NCBI RefSeq assembly: GCF_025144335.1
Contig: NZ_CP083539.1
Span: forward strand, 1,675,501 to 1,739,500
Direction: 5' to 3'
Source of the DNA: Jannaschia sp. W003
GTDB taxonomy: Bacteria; Pseudomonadota; Alphaproteobacteria; Rhodobacterales; Rhodobacteraceae
Length of the DNA: 64,000 bases
Position 1 is the first letter of the stretch. Each line of letters begins with the position of its first letter. Positions 9,673-17,676 of the stretch are shown in pieces. The notes beneath the pieces were generated by a model. That model was not told where the DNA came from, did no database searches, and was given only the letters and a program-made list of their open reading frames with translations. The position numbers were made by a program, and so were the translations under genes.

Positions 9673-9747
9673 TGGGGTCCTCCCTTGGTGGGGCGAGGTT
9701 AGGCACGGCGCGCGAGGGGGGACAAGCGGGGGATAGGAGGCGGGTCA

Positions 9748-9887
9748 CGCCCCGGCCCCGCGCCGGGGCCTCAGGGTGCGGTTGGTTCCGAGGTCGCGGA
9801 GCGGGGCGGCGCTAGTGGCGTGCGTCGCGCCTCGGGTCGAGCGGTGTCGCATGTCGCCCGCGGAGGCCCCGGCTCAGGGCCGGGGCG
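9748..9887. repeat. Family A intergenic repeat, inverted pair (copy 2)
   Basis: The left arm is 9748-9773 and the right arm 9862-9887, about 88 bases apart. The right arm differs at its centre (GGCTCAGGGCC) and runs into the 3' end of nth, supplying its stop codon on the minus strand. The short sequence GTGTCGCATG between the arms is shared with copy 1. Confidence 0.82.
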
Positions 9888-10560
9888 GGGTCGCCTCGTC
9901 TCCCGGCTCCGCGACAGCCATCTCGCCTGCGAGGAACGCCTCGCACAGCTCGTTCACCGTGCACGTCCCGCACTTCGGGGCGCGCGCCCGGCAGGTGCGC
10001 TTGCCGTGGGCCAAGAGGATCACGTGGGCCTGCATGCGCCAGTCGGCGGGCAGGCGCGCCTCCAGCGAGGCGGCGGTCTTTGCCTCGGTCTTTCCCTCCG
10101 CCAGCCCCATGCGGTTGCAGACGCGGTGGACGTGGGTGTCGACGGCCACGACGGCCTCGCCGAAGGTGAAGTGCTGCACGATGTCGGCGCACTTGCGGCC
10201 CACGCCGGGCAGGCTCATCAGCCCGGCGCGGTCGCGGGGGACGCGGCCGTCCAGTTCGTCGAGCAGGTAGCGGCACATCCGGCGCAGGTTGCGGGTCTTC
10301 ACGTTGTAGAGGCCGCAGGGGCGGATGGCCTGCGCGATGGCGGCGTCGTCCAGGGCCAGGATGCCCTCGGGCGTGGTGGCCAGCGCGAAGAGGTTGCGGG
10401 CGGCCGCCGCGGTGTTGCGGTCGAGGCTCTGGGCCGAGAGCATGCAGGTGACCACGGATCGGAACGGGTCGCGGCCCCCCTTGGTGTCGGGGGCGGTGGC
10501 GTCGGGGTAGGCCTCCGCGAGGCGGCGCATGAGGTCGGGAATCGCGGGTTCGGGGAGCAT
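9874..10560 (-). CDS. nth: Endonuclease III (DNA glycosylase/AP lyase)
   Basis: Base-excision repair enzyme that removes oxidised pyrimidines and cleaves at abasic sites; 228 residues. The helix-hairpin-helix LPGVGRKCADIV carries the catalytic Lys, and VDTHVHRV the catalytic Asp. A [4Fe-4S] loop follows with Cys spacing C-x6-C-x2-C-x5-C (CRARAPKCGTCTVNELC). The ATG at 10560 starts MLPEPAIPDLMRRL; the open frame upstream is repeat DNA and not part of the gene. The last residues and the TGA lie inside the right arm of repeat copy 2, so the repeat defines the C terminus (ATPPRP). Confidence 0.95.
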   Translation of the reverse strand: MLPEPAIPDLMRRLAEAYPDATAPDTKGGRDPFRSVVTCMLSAQSLDRNTAAAARNLFALATTPEGILALDDAAIAQAIRPCGLYNVKTRNLRRMCRYLLDELDGRVPRDRAGLMSLPGVGRKCADIVQHFTFGEAVVAVDTHVHRVCNRMGLAEGKTEAKTAASLEARLPADWRMQAHVILLAHGKRTCRARAPKCGTCTVNELCEAFLAGEMAVAEPGDEATPPRP

Positions 10561-10614
10561 GGCGAGAGGGTAGGGCGCGGGCGGGGCGGGGCCAGCAGGG
10601 GGGCGCTCCGCCCG

Positions 10615-10713
10615 CGCCCCGGCCTTGCGCCGGGGCCTCGGTTCGAAGGTTGTGCCGCGCTTCGGAATGGGGGCGCCGGTGGAAGGCGGAGGCCCCGGCG
10701 CGAGGCCGGGGGG
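10615..10713. repeat. Family A intergenic repeat, inverted pair (copy 3)
   Basis: The left arm is 10615-10640 and the right arm 10688-10713, 47 bases apart. The pair occupies the gap between the M20 peptidase stop (10722) and the nth start (10560) on the minus strand. It may act as a terminator or mRNA stabiliser for the peptidase transcript. Confidence 0.85.
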
Positions 10714-10721
10714 TGGTGCGC

Positions 10722-11990
10722 CTAGGTCAGAAGCCGGTGTAGCGCATGCCCCATGACCTGTGCGGCCTCGCGCATGTCCCGCACGCCCACCCACTCGTCG
10801 GGCTGGTGCGCCAGCTCCAGATGGCCGGGGCCGTAGGCGATGCAGTTCCGCAGGCGTCCGATGCGGTCGATGTGCTTCTGGTCGTAGGTGCCCGGCGAGA
10901 CCACGAAACCGGCCTCGCGGCCCATGACGTCGCGCACGGCGTCCTGCACCGCGCGCACCACGGGGGCGTCCTCGGGGGTGGTGGAGGGCAGCACCTCGAA
11001 GAGGTCGCGCACCTCGTAGCGGAAGCTCGGGCGGCGGGCCCGGACGCGCTCCAGCAGGGCGCGGACCTCAGCCTTTACGTCCGCGATGCTCTCCTCGGCG
11101 AGGAACCGGCGGTCGATGGTCAGCACGCAGCGGTCGGGCACGCAGGCCGACGGCAGGCCGGTGTAGTCCGCCTCCTGCACCGGCTCGCCGCCGTGGATCG
11201 CGTTGAGGTTCAGGGTGGCGGCGCGCGCGCCCTCGGGCACCACGGGAAGGGCCGTGCGGCGGCCAGCGAGCACGGGCAGCAGCGTCTCCTCGATCTCCTG
11301 CAGCACGGCGCCCATGTGGCGCACGGCGCAGTCGCCGAGGAAGGGCATGGAGCCGTGGGCGATGTGCCCCTGCGTCTCGATCTCGGCCCACCAGACGCCG
11401 CGGTGCCCGAGGCAGATGCGCCCGGGGTCGAGCGGCTCGGGGATGATGACGTGCTGCACGCGCTCGGGTGCGAACCAGCCCTGCTCAGCCAAATACGCCA
11501 CGCCGCCGTAGCCGCCCGACTCCTCGTCGGCGGTGGCGGAGATCTCGACGGCGCCGCGGAAGTCCGGGTGGAGGTCCGCGAAGGCCTCGGCGGCGACGAC
11601 GGACGCGGCCAGTCCGCCCTTCATGTCGCAGGCGCCCCGGCCCCAGACCCGGCCATCGGCGATCTCGCCGCCGAAGGGGTCGCGGGTCCAGCCCTCGCCC
11701 ACGGCCACCACGTCGTGGTGGGAGTTGAAGTGCACGCATTCGCCGGGGCGCGTGCCCTCGCGGCGGCAGACTACGTTCCAGCGGGGGTGGCGGTAGGAGT
11801 CGCCCAGGGCGCCTTCCGCGCGGACCATCGCGACGTCCCAGCCTTTGCCGCGCATCCGCTCGCCCAGCAGCTCGCAGACGTCGCGGTAGTGGCGGCCCGG
11901 GGGGTTCAGGGTCGGCACCCGCACGAGCGCCTGCGCGAGCGCGGCGCATTCGTCCTCGCGAGCCTCGATCTCTTGCAGCAGACGGTCCAT
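10722..11990 (-). CDS. M20 family metallopeptidase (ArgE/DapE/CPG2-like)
   Basis: Zinc-dependent amidohydrolase of 422 residues, in the group of acetylornithine deacetylase, succinyl-diaminopimelate desuccinylase and related N-acyl amino-acid hydrolases. Metal-site motifs are SHHDVVAVGEGW (His and Asp), GRGACDMKGG (bridging Asp) and ADEESGG (catalytic Glu pair), with a C-terminal His in AYGPGHLELAHQ. The dimerisation lid domain occupies about residues 190-310. The ATG at 11990 opens MDRLLQEIEARED. It is not in an arginine or lysine operon (argB lies 39 kb away), so the acyl-amino-acid substrate is unknown. Confidence 0.9.
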   Translation of the reverse strand: MDRLLQEIEAREDECAALAQALVRVPTLNPPGRHYRDVCELLGERMRGKGWDVAMVRAEGALGDSYRHPRWNVVCRREGTRPGECVHFNSHHDVVAVGEGWTRDPFGGEIADGRVWGRGACDMKGGLAASVVAAEAFADLHPDFRGAVEISATADEESGGYGGVAYLAEQGWFAPERVQHVIIPEPLDPGRICLGHRGVWWAEIETQGHIAHGSMPFLGDCAVRHMGAVLQEIEETLLPVLAGRRTALPVVPEGARAATLNLNAIHGGEPVQEADYTGLPSACVPDRCVLTIDRRFLAEESIADVKAEVRALLERVRARRPSFRYEVRDLFEVLPSTTPEDAPVVRAVQDAVRDVMGREAGFVVSPGTYDQKHIDRIGRLRNCIAYGPGHLELAHQPDEWVGVRDMREAAQVMGHALHRLLT

Positions 11991-12099
11991 GGGGCCTCCC
12001 TTCGGGGCGCACCGTCGCGCCGGGCGGGGCGGAGGGCAACCCGGGGCCGGGAACCTCCGCCGTGGGAGCGCATTCGCACCCCGTGAAACCGGTCTCTCC

Positions 12100-12453
12100 A
12101 TGATCGCGGGCGTCCTCGTGCCGCTCTTCGCCCTGGGCGCGCTGGCGTGGCTGCTGCCGCGTCTCGCCGCGCGGTGGCTGCCGCGCTCCATGCGGGGGCT
12201 GGTGATGAACGGCGCGATCTGCGGCGCGATCCTCTTCGCTGCGGGCGTGGCGCTGTTCGCGGCGCTCTACGGCGACGCGGCCGGGGTGGTGTGGTCCGAG
12301 GCGCCCGCGCACTTCGCGGTGCTCTCGGCGCGCGCGGCCCTCCTGTGGGGGCCGGTGCTGGTGCTGTCGCTCGCGGGGCTGCCGCGTCGCTGGGGGCCGG
12401 GAGCGTGGGCCGAGCCGGGCGCCGAGGACCGCGACATGCGAGGCGGCGACTAG
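12100..12453 (+). CDS. Small hypothetical membrane protein
   Basis: A 117-residue protein with three predicted hydrophobic helices: IAGVLVPLFALGALAWLLP, GAICGAILFAAGVALFAALY and a third near LLWGPVLVLSLAGL. It ends in a charged cytosolic tail (EPGAEDRDMRGGD). I do not recognise a family. The ATG at 12100 is chosen because it leads directly into the first helix and leaves a 109-base gap to the divergent peptidase start. It probably forms an operon with the next small membrane gene. Confidence 0.65.
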   Translation: MIAGVLVPLFALGALAWLLPRLAARWLPRSMRGLVMNGAICGAILFAAGVALFAALYGDAAGVVWSEAPAHFAVLSARAALLWGPVLVLSLAGLPRRWGPGAWAEPGAEDRDMRGGD

Positions 12454-12516
12454 CGCCCGCATGGCGCGCGGCGCCCGTTGCCCCTACCTTCGGGGCGTTC
12501 CGCGAAAGGCCCGCCC

Positions 12517-12783
12517 ATGCTCCTCCTCGTCCGCATCCTCGCCGTGGTGCTCGTGATTCAGACCGTCGTGTTCTGGAGCCTCCTCCTCTACCTGCGCTGG
12601 GGCGAGCGCGACCGGCTGGAGGCGGAGTGGGAGCGCGAGCGCCCCCCGCTGCCGCGCGAGCGCTACGTGACGAACGGCCTCGAGACCCACGGGCGGCGCA
12701 CCCGCCGCCGGCTCCTCGTCGGGGTCTACGCGATCCCCATGGCGGTGATCGTGGCGCTGATCTGGTGGCTCAACTACAGCTGA
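12517..12783 (+). CDS. Small hypothetical two-helix membrane protein
   Basis: An 88-residue protein with an N-terminal helix (LLLVRILAVVLVIQTVVFWS), a highly charged cytosolic loop rich in Glu and Arg (DRLEAEWERERPPLPRERY) and a C-terminal helix (YAIPMAVIVALIWWLNY). I do not recognise the family. The ATG at 12517 is preferred over an upstream in-frame start at 12478. It lies 63 bases after the previous small membrane gene. Its last 10 bases overlap the 3' end of the opposing phosphotransferase gene. Confidence 0.68.
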   Translation: MLLLVRILAVVLVIQTVVFWSLLLYLRWGERDRLEAEWERERPPLPRERYVTNGLETHGRRTRRRLLVGVYAIPMAVIVALIWWLNYS

Positions 12784-13748
12784 GGCCAGACGCGGCGCAT
12801 CGCCCCGGCGGCGGCGGGAAACCACGGCGCGAAGCCGGCCACCAGCTCGTCGGCCTGCGCGAACGCGGCCATGCGCGCGCAGAACCGCTCCAGCCGCTCG
12901 GGCGTGGTGGAGGCGCGGTCGCGGCGGATCACGTCGTCCTCGGCGTCGGCCCATCCCCGCGCGGCGACGGCGCGTCGCATCACCGCGACGCGGTCGGCGG
13001 CCACCAGGACCGCCATCCGGCGCAGGAGCGCCATGCGCCCCGCATCGAGCCCGGGCACCTCGCCGAGCACCGCCTCGGTGGCCGGGAGGTCGAGCGCCCA
13101 CTCCGGGTCGGCCACCAGCCATGCGAGGTCCTCCACGCCGGCGCGGCGGCCGAACAGGTCCCAGTCGTACCAGACCACCGAGCCGTCGGGCTGCACCGCG
13201 GCGTTGCCGAGCCGCGCGTCCCAGCGCGTGAAGCGCTCCGATCCGTGCGAGACGGCGCGCGCGAGGACCTCGCTGTCGCAGGCGGGCGGGGCGATCCCGA
13301 GGTCGCCCGACAGGAACACTGGGCGGGCGGCGTACTCCTCGGCCCAGCCGGCGCGCGTCCCGAGGCCGGGCAGGCGGTCGAGCAGGTCGGGGCGCGCCTC
13401 CATCGCGGCGCGGCACTGCTCCAGCGCGCCGACCGCGCCGCGGGCGAGCGCCGCAGCCTCGGACGCGTCGGCGCGCGCCATGCGCCAGCTCAGCCGCTCG
13501 CGCCCCGCGTCGGACTGCACCAGCAGGCCGTCCGCGAAGCCCAGCACCCGCGGCACCGGCGCCCCGTCCTCGCCAAGCACCTGAAGGAGCGCGGCCTCCG
13601 TCTCGGCGCGGGCCGGATCGCCGCGGCGGGTGGCGATCGCGGTGGTGCCGTCCTCCAGCTCCACGCGCACCGACCCGCGCCCGCGCCCGCCCGGCGCGGT
13701 GGCGCGCAGGACGCGGCGGCCGGTGACGGCCAGCACGGTGGCCTTCAT
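12774..13748 (-). CDS. Aminoglycoside/choline-kinase-like phosphotransferase (APH family)
   Basis: A 324-residue protein with a kinase-like (APH) fold. The catalytic loop reads RWDARLGN (Asp177, Asn182) in place of the usual HGD-x4-N, and the metal-binding motif is WYDWDLFG (Asp195 and Asp197). The N-lobe is degenerate: I see no glycine-rich nucleotide loop beyond the first strands, and the usual Lys is not obvious. It likely phosphorylates a small hydroxylated molecule; there is no evidence that it gives antibiotic resistance. The ATG at 13748 starts MKATVLAVTG. It converges on and overlaps the small membrane gene at 12774-12783. Confidence 0.78.
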   Translation of the reverse strand: MKATVLAVTGRRVLRATAPGGRGRGSVRVELEDGTTAIATRRGDPARAETEAALLQVLGEDGAPVPRVLGFADGLLVQSDAGRERLSWRMARADASEAAALARGAVGALEQCRAAMEARPDLLDRLPGLGTRAGWAEEYAARPVFLSGDLGIAPPACDSEVLARAVSHGSERFTRWDARLGNAAVQPDGSVVWYDWDLFGRRAGVEDLAWLVADPEWALDLPATEAVLGEVPGLDAGRMALLRRMAVLVAADRVAVMRRAVAARGWADAEDDVIRRDRASTTPERLERFCARMAAFAQADELVAGFAPWFPAAAGAMRRVWPQL

Positions 13749-13960
13749 CCATCCTACCGATCCGGGGCGGTGCTCGATACGTGGGGAGGGTTCGGCGGAC
13801 AGGGCGGGCTCCGGCGTCGGACGTCGCGGGCGCGGCGGTCGGGTCAAGGTTGCACTCGCATGGGGGGCATGCAACGACTTTCCCGCCCCGCAACGGCCCC
13901 CGCCCGCAACGGCCCCCGCGCCGTCCGCGATTCCGAAACGATCGCAGGAGTGCGACCCGC

Positions 13961-14911
13961 GTGACATCCGACCTCGCCCGCAATCCCGGAACGGCCTTCG
14001 ACGCCGGCCTCCTCGAGGGCATCCGCGTCAACACCCCCGCCACGGAGCGCCGCGCCACGACGATCCCCGCGCGCCGGTCGGTGAAGAAGCAGTGGCAGGC
14101 CGCGTGGCTGGCGCGGGCCGTGTCGCTGATCGACCTCACCACGCTCGCGGGCGACGACACGCCCCAGCGGGTGCGGCGCCTGTGCGCCAAGGCGCTGAAC
14201 CCGGTGCGCGGCGACCTCCTAGAGGCGCTCGGCCTGCCCGATCTCACCTGCGGCGCGGTCTGCGTCTACCACGAGATGGTGCCCGTGGCCGTGGACGCCG
14301 TGGCGGGGCGCATCCCCGTGGCTGCCGTCTCGACCGGCTTTCCGGCCGGCCTCACGCCGCTCCACCTGCGCCTGCGCGAGATCGAGGAGAGCGTCGCCGC
14401 CGGTGCCGCCGAGATCGACATCGTGATCTCGCGCCGCCACGTGCTGACCGGGAACTGGCAGGCCCTCTACGACGAGATGCGCCAGATGCGCGAGGCCTGC
14501 GGCGCGGCGCACGTGAAGGCGATCCTGGCGACGGGCGAGCTTGGCTCCTTGCGCAACGTCGCCAAGGCGTCAGCGGTCTGCATGATGGGCGGCGCCGACT
14601 TCATCAAGACGTCGACGGGCAAGGAGAGCGTGAACGCCACGCTGCCCGTGAGCCTCGTGATGATGCGCGCGATCCGCGACCACGAGCGGCGGACGGGCTT
14701 CAAGGTCGGCTACAAGCCGGCGGGCGGCATCTCCAAGGCCAAGGACGCGATCACCTACCTCGCGCTCCTCAAGGAGGAGCTTGGCGACCGCTGGCTGCGC
14801 CCCGACTTGTTCCGCTTCGGGGCGTCGTCGCTGCTGGGCGACATCGAGCGGCAGCTCGAGCATCACGTGACGGGGCGGTACTCGGCGGGCTACCGGCACG
14901 CGGTGGCTTGA
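13961..14911 (+). CDS. deoC: Deoxyribose-phosphate aldolase
   Basis: Cleaves 2-deoxyribose 5-phosphate to glyceraldehyde 3-phosphate and acetaldehyde in deoxynucleoside catabolism. The protein is 316 residues, of the longer, eukaryote-like class I type. The Schiff-base lysine is Lys216 in GADFIKTSTGK, the proton-relay lysine is Lys252 in VGYKPAGGI, and the acidic partner lies in AEIDIVI. The start is a GTG at 13961 with CAGGAG ending 10 bases upstream; longer frames lack a site. It is followed, after a family B repeat, by an aldehyde dehydrogenase that could oxidise the acetaldehyde it releases. Confidence 0.95.
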   Translation: MTSDLARNPGTAFDAGLLEGIRVNTPATERRATTIPARRSVKKQWQAAWLARAVSLIDLTTLAGDDTPQRVRRLCAKALNPVRGDLLEALGLPDLTCGAVCVYHEMVPVAVDAVAGRIPVAAVSTGFPAGLTPLHLRLREIEESVAAGAAEIDIVISRRHVLTGNWQALYDEMRQMREACGAAHVKAILATGELGSLRNVAKASAVCMMGGADFIKTSTGKESVNATLPVSLVMMRAIRDHERRTGFKVGYKPAGGISKAKDAITYLALLKEELGDRWLRPDLFRFGASSLLGDIERQLEHHVTGRYSAGYRHAVA

Positions 14912-14915
14912 GGGC

Positions 14916-14973
14916 GGGAGCGAGGGGCCAGCCCCTCGCTCCCCGAGGTATTTCTGGAACGAAGAAGAGGGGC
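14916..14973 (+). repeat. Family B hairpin plus CCCCGAGGTATTT element (copy 1)
   Basis: A 13-bp perfect stem (14916-14928 with 14931-14943) is followed by the core CCCCGAGGTATTT (14941-14953) and an A/G-rich tail, GGAACGAAGAAGAGGGG. It starts 5 bases after the deoC stop and may act as a terminator or processing site between deoC and the dehydrogenase gene. Confidence 0.8.
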
Positions 14974-14994
14974 CCCGCGCCCCGGAGGCGAGAG

Positions 14995-17310
14995 ATGACC
15001 GTGGCCGAGATCTTCGAGACGATGGAATGGGGACCCGCGCCCGAGGGGCGGGGCGAGGCGGACGCCTGGCTGGATGCCCACGGGCGGCGCTTCGGGCACT
15101 TCGTGGACGGCGAGCGGCTGGCCCCCGGCGAGTGCTTCGCCACCGTGAACCCCGCCACGGGCGAGGTTCTGGCCGAGGTCACGCAAGGCACCGCTTCGGA
15201 CGTGGCCGCCGCCGTGAAGGCCGCGCGCAAGGCACAGCCCGGGTGGGCCAAGCTGGACGACCATGCCCGTGCCCGCGTCCTCTACGCCATAGCGCGGGGG
15301 CTGCAGAAGCACGCGCGTCTGCTCGCCGTGCTGGAGGTGCTCGACACCGGCAAGCCGATTCGCGAGGCGCGCGACATCGACGTGGCGCTGGCCGCGCGGC
15401 ACTTCTACCACCACGCTGGCCACGCCGAGCTGCGCTCCGAGATCGTGCCGGGGCGCGAGCCCTGGGGCGTGTGCGGGCAGATCGTGCCGTGGAACTTCCC
15501 GCTGCTGATGCTGGCCTGGAAGATCGCGCCGGCGCTCGCCATGGGCAACGCGGTGGTACTGAAACCGGCCGAGTGGACGCCCCTCACCGCGCTGGCCTTC
15601 TGCGACATCCTCCAGGAAGCGGGCGTGCCGCCGGGCGTGGTCAACATCGTGACCGGCGACGGCGCCACGGGGGCGGCGCTGACGGCGGCCCCGATCGACA
15701 AGCTGGCCTTCACCGGCTCCACCGAGGTGGGCCGCGTCCTGCGCCGCGAGACCGCCGGGCGCGGCATGGGCCTGACGCTCGAGCTGGGCGGCAAGAGCCC
15801 TTACGTCGTGTTCGAGGACGCCGACATCGACGGCGCCGTCGAAGGGCTGGTTGACGCCATCTGGTTCAACGGCGGGCAGGTCTGCTGCGCGGGCGCCCGC
15901 GCGCTGGTGCAGGAGGGCATCGCCGAAGACTTCGCCGCGCGGCTCAAGGCGCGCATGGCGCGCATCCGCGTGGGCGACCCGCTCGACAAGGCGGTGGACA
16001 TGGGCGCCATGGTCCATGCCGAGCACAAGGCGCGGGTCGAGGCGATGCTGGCGCGCACGGGCGGCGACGTGCACCGCGGCACGGCCCCCGAGGGCTGCTA
16101 CCTGCCGCCGGTGCTGGTCGAGAACGTCCACTCCGCCGATCCGATCATGCAGGAGGAGGTGTTCGGCCCGGTGCTGGCGATGACCACTTTCCGCACGCCC
16201 GATGAGGCGGTGCAGCTGGCAAACGACACGAACTACGGGCTGGCCGGCTCGATCTGGTCGCAGGACGTGGACCACGCGCTGGGCGTCGCGCCGCGCATCC
16301 GCGCCGGGGTGATCTGGGTCAACGGGGCCAACATGCTCGACGCGGCCGCCCCCTTCGGCGGCATGAAGGAGAGTGGTTTCGGCCGCGAGGGCGGCGTGGC
16401 CGGGCTGGGGGCCTACCTGCGCCCCGCGCCGGGGACGAAGCTGAAGCCCGCGAAGCGCTTCGAGGCCGCGGGGGCGCTCGCCGACCCCATCGACCGCACC
16501 GCCAAGATGTACGTCGGCGGCAAGCAGGCCCGCCCCGACGGCGGCTACACCCGCACCGTCGCCGGGCCGCAGGGCGCGGTGGGGCAGGTGGGGATCGCCA
16601 ACCGCAAGGACGTGCGCAACGCCGTGGAGGCCGCCGCCGGGGCCTCGGGCTGGGCGTCCAGCACGGGCCACATGCGGGCGCAGATCCTCTACTACCTCGC
16701 CGAGAACCTTCACGCGCGTCGCGATGAGTTCGCTGCGCGGCTGAAGTCGCAGCAGGGTGGCGAGCGTGGCCGTGAGGTCGAGACCGCCGTGCGCCACCTG
16801 TTCCGCTGGGCGGCCTGGGCCGACAAGCACGACGGCCGCGTGGTGAGCGTGCCCATAGGCGGGCTGGCGCTGGCCCTGAACCGCCCCGTGGGCGTGGTCG
16901 GCGCCTTCGCGCCCGAGGAGGCGCCGCTGGCCGGGATCGCGCAGATCGTCGGAGCGTCCATGGCGCTGGGCAACCGTCTGGTGCTGGTCGCGCCCGAGAC
17001 GGCGCCGCTGGCGGCGACCGACCTCTATCAGGTGCTCGACACGTCGGACGTGCCGGGGGGCGTCGTGAACATCCTGTCGGGTGACCACGCGGAGCTGGCG
17101 CCCCACCTCGCGGGGCACATGGGCGTGGACGCGGTGTGGAGCTTCTCGGAGGCGGACGTCTCGAGCGTGATCGAGCGCGAGGCGGCGGGCAACCTGAAGC
17201 GGACCTGGGTGAACGGTGGCGCGGGCCGCGACTGGGAGGCGCGCGACGCCGGGCCGTGGCTGGACGCGGGGACGGAAGTGCAGACGGTGTGGGTGCCGTT
17301 CGGGGTTTGA
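14995..17310 (+). CDS. ALDH16-type aldehyde dehydrogenase with two ALDH domains
   Basis: A 771-residue, NAD(P)-dependent aldehyde dehydrogenase. Residues 1 to about 490 form a complete ALDH domain: PWNFPLLM, LKPAEWTPL, the catalytic Glu263 in LELGGKSP and the nucleophile Cys297 in GGQVCCAG, then EEVFGPVL and the NGANMLDAAAPFGGMKESG substrate end. From about 505 a second, shorter ALDH-like domain begins (MYVGGKQARPDGGYTR) and lacks the GGQxC nucleophile. This layout defines the ALDH16 family; bacterial members keep the first-domain Cys, unlike human ALDH16A1. It follows deoC, so acetaldehyde from deoxyribose is a plausible substrate. The ATG at 14995 has GGAGGCG upstream. Confidence 0.93.
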   Translation: MTVAEIFETMEWGPAPEGRGEADAWLDAHGRRFGHFVDGERLAPGECFATVNPATGEVLAEVTQGTASDVAAAVKAARKAQPGWAKLDDHARARVLYAIARGLQKHARLLAVLEVLDTGKPIREARDIDVALAARHFYHHAGHAELRSEIVPGREPWGVCGQIVPWNFPLLMLAWKIAPALAMGNAVVLKPAEWTPLTALAFCDILQEAGVPPGVVNIVTGDGATGAALTAAPIDKLAFTGSTEVGRVLRRETAGRGMGLTLELGGKSPYVVFEDADIDGAVEGLVDAIWFNGGQVCCAGARALVQEGIAEDFAARLKARMARIRVGDPLDKAVDMGAMVHAEHKARVEAMLARTGGDVHRGTAPEGCYLPPVLVENVHSADPIMQEEVFGPVLAMTTFRTPDEAVQLANDTNYGLAGSIWSQDVDHALGVAPRIRAGVIWVNGANMLDAAAPFGGMKESGFGREGGVAGLGAYLRPAPGTKLKPAKRFEAAGALADPIDRTAKMYVGGKQARPDGGYTRTVAGPQGAVGQVGIANRKDVRNAVEAAAGASGWASSTGHMRAQILYYLAENLHARRDEFAARLKSQQGGERGREVETAVRHLFRWAAWADKHDGRVVSVPIGGLALALNRPVGVVGAFAPEEAPLAGIAQIVGASMALGNRLVLVAPETAPLAATDLYQVLDTSDVPGGVVNILSGDHAELAPHLAGHMGVDAVWSFSEADVSSVIEREAAGNLKRTWVNGGAGRDWEARDAGPWLDAGTEVQTVWVPFGV

Positions 17311-17676
17311 GCGGCGCGGGTCGCAGCAAGGGTTCCACCCTCCGGACCTGATCCGGGGCCTCTGGTTGCAGTTGGCGCTTCACTCCGCAGTGTCAGTGCA
17401 GGTGGTTGGCGGAGGCCCCGGCGCAAGGCCGGGGCGTGGATCGCCTAGCACCATGCGCTGCGCCCCCCGGAGCACGAACCCCGGAAGCCAGCGCGTCTCG
17501 GAATGACCGGATCGCCCCTCGGGGCATGGCGGACGGCACGAAGACCGGGCCCGGCCCCCCATGCGCGCCTCCTTCTTCACGAAGGCGCAGGGACCGTCCT
17601 TGCCGGGAACGAGCCCCGTTTGCTGCAGCAGCGGCACTCCTCTTCGCGAGCGCCCCCGCCGGTCAAGCGATTCGCG
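17311..17676. other. 366-base gap without a convincing gene
   Basis: It lies between the convergent ALDH and ybbP-like genes and holds family A repeat copy 4 at its left side. Short open frames exist on both strands, but they are Pro/Gly/Arg-rich translations of the repeat and show no family signature. I see no structured RNA I can name. Confidence 0.6.
17338..17436. repeat. Family A intergenic repeat, inverted pair (copy 4)
   Basis: The right arm (17411-17436) matches the consensus with a CGCAAG centre. The left arm (17338-17363) is diverged (CTCCGGACCTGATCCGGGGC). It lies 27 bases past the ALDH stop. Confidence 0.75.

Noticed and set aside
12774..13748. Antibiotic-resistance aminoglycoside phosphotransferase
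   Set aside because: The fold matches the broad APH superfamily only. The catalytic loop is RWDARLGN and the N-lobe is degenerate, so a resistance call is not supported.
13889..13922. Short tandem repeat CCCGCAACGGCCCCCGC upstream of deoC
   Set aside because: Only two imperfect units in very GC-rich DNA; too little to call a functional repeat.
17380..17637. 85-codon minus-strand frame in the gap after ALDH16
   Set aside because: Its C-terminal part is a translation of the family A repeat (PGLAPGPPP-like), and no ribosome-binding site or homologous feature supports it.
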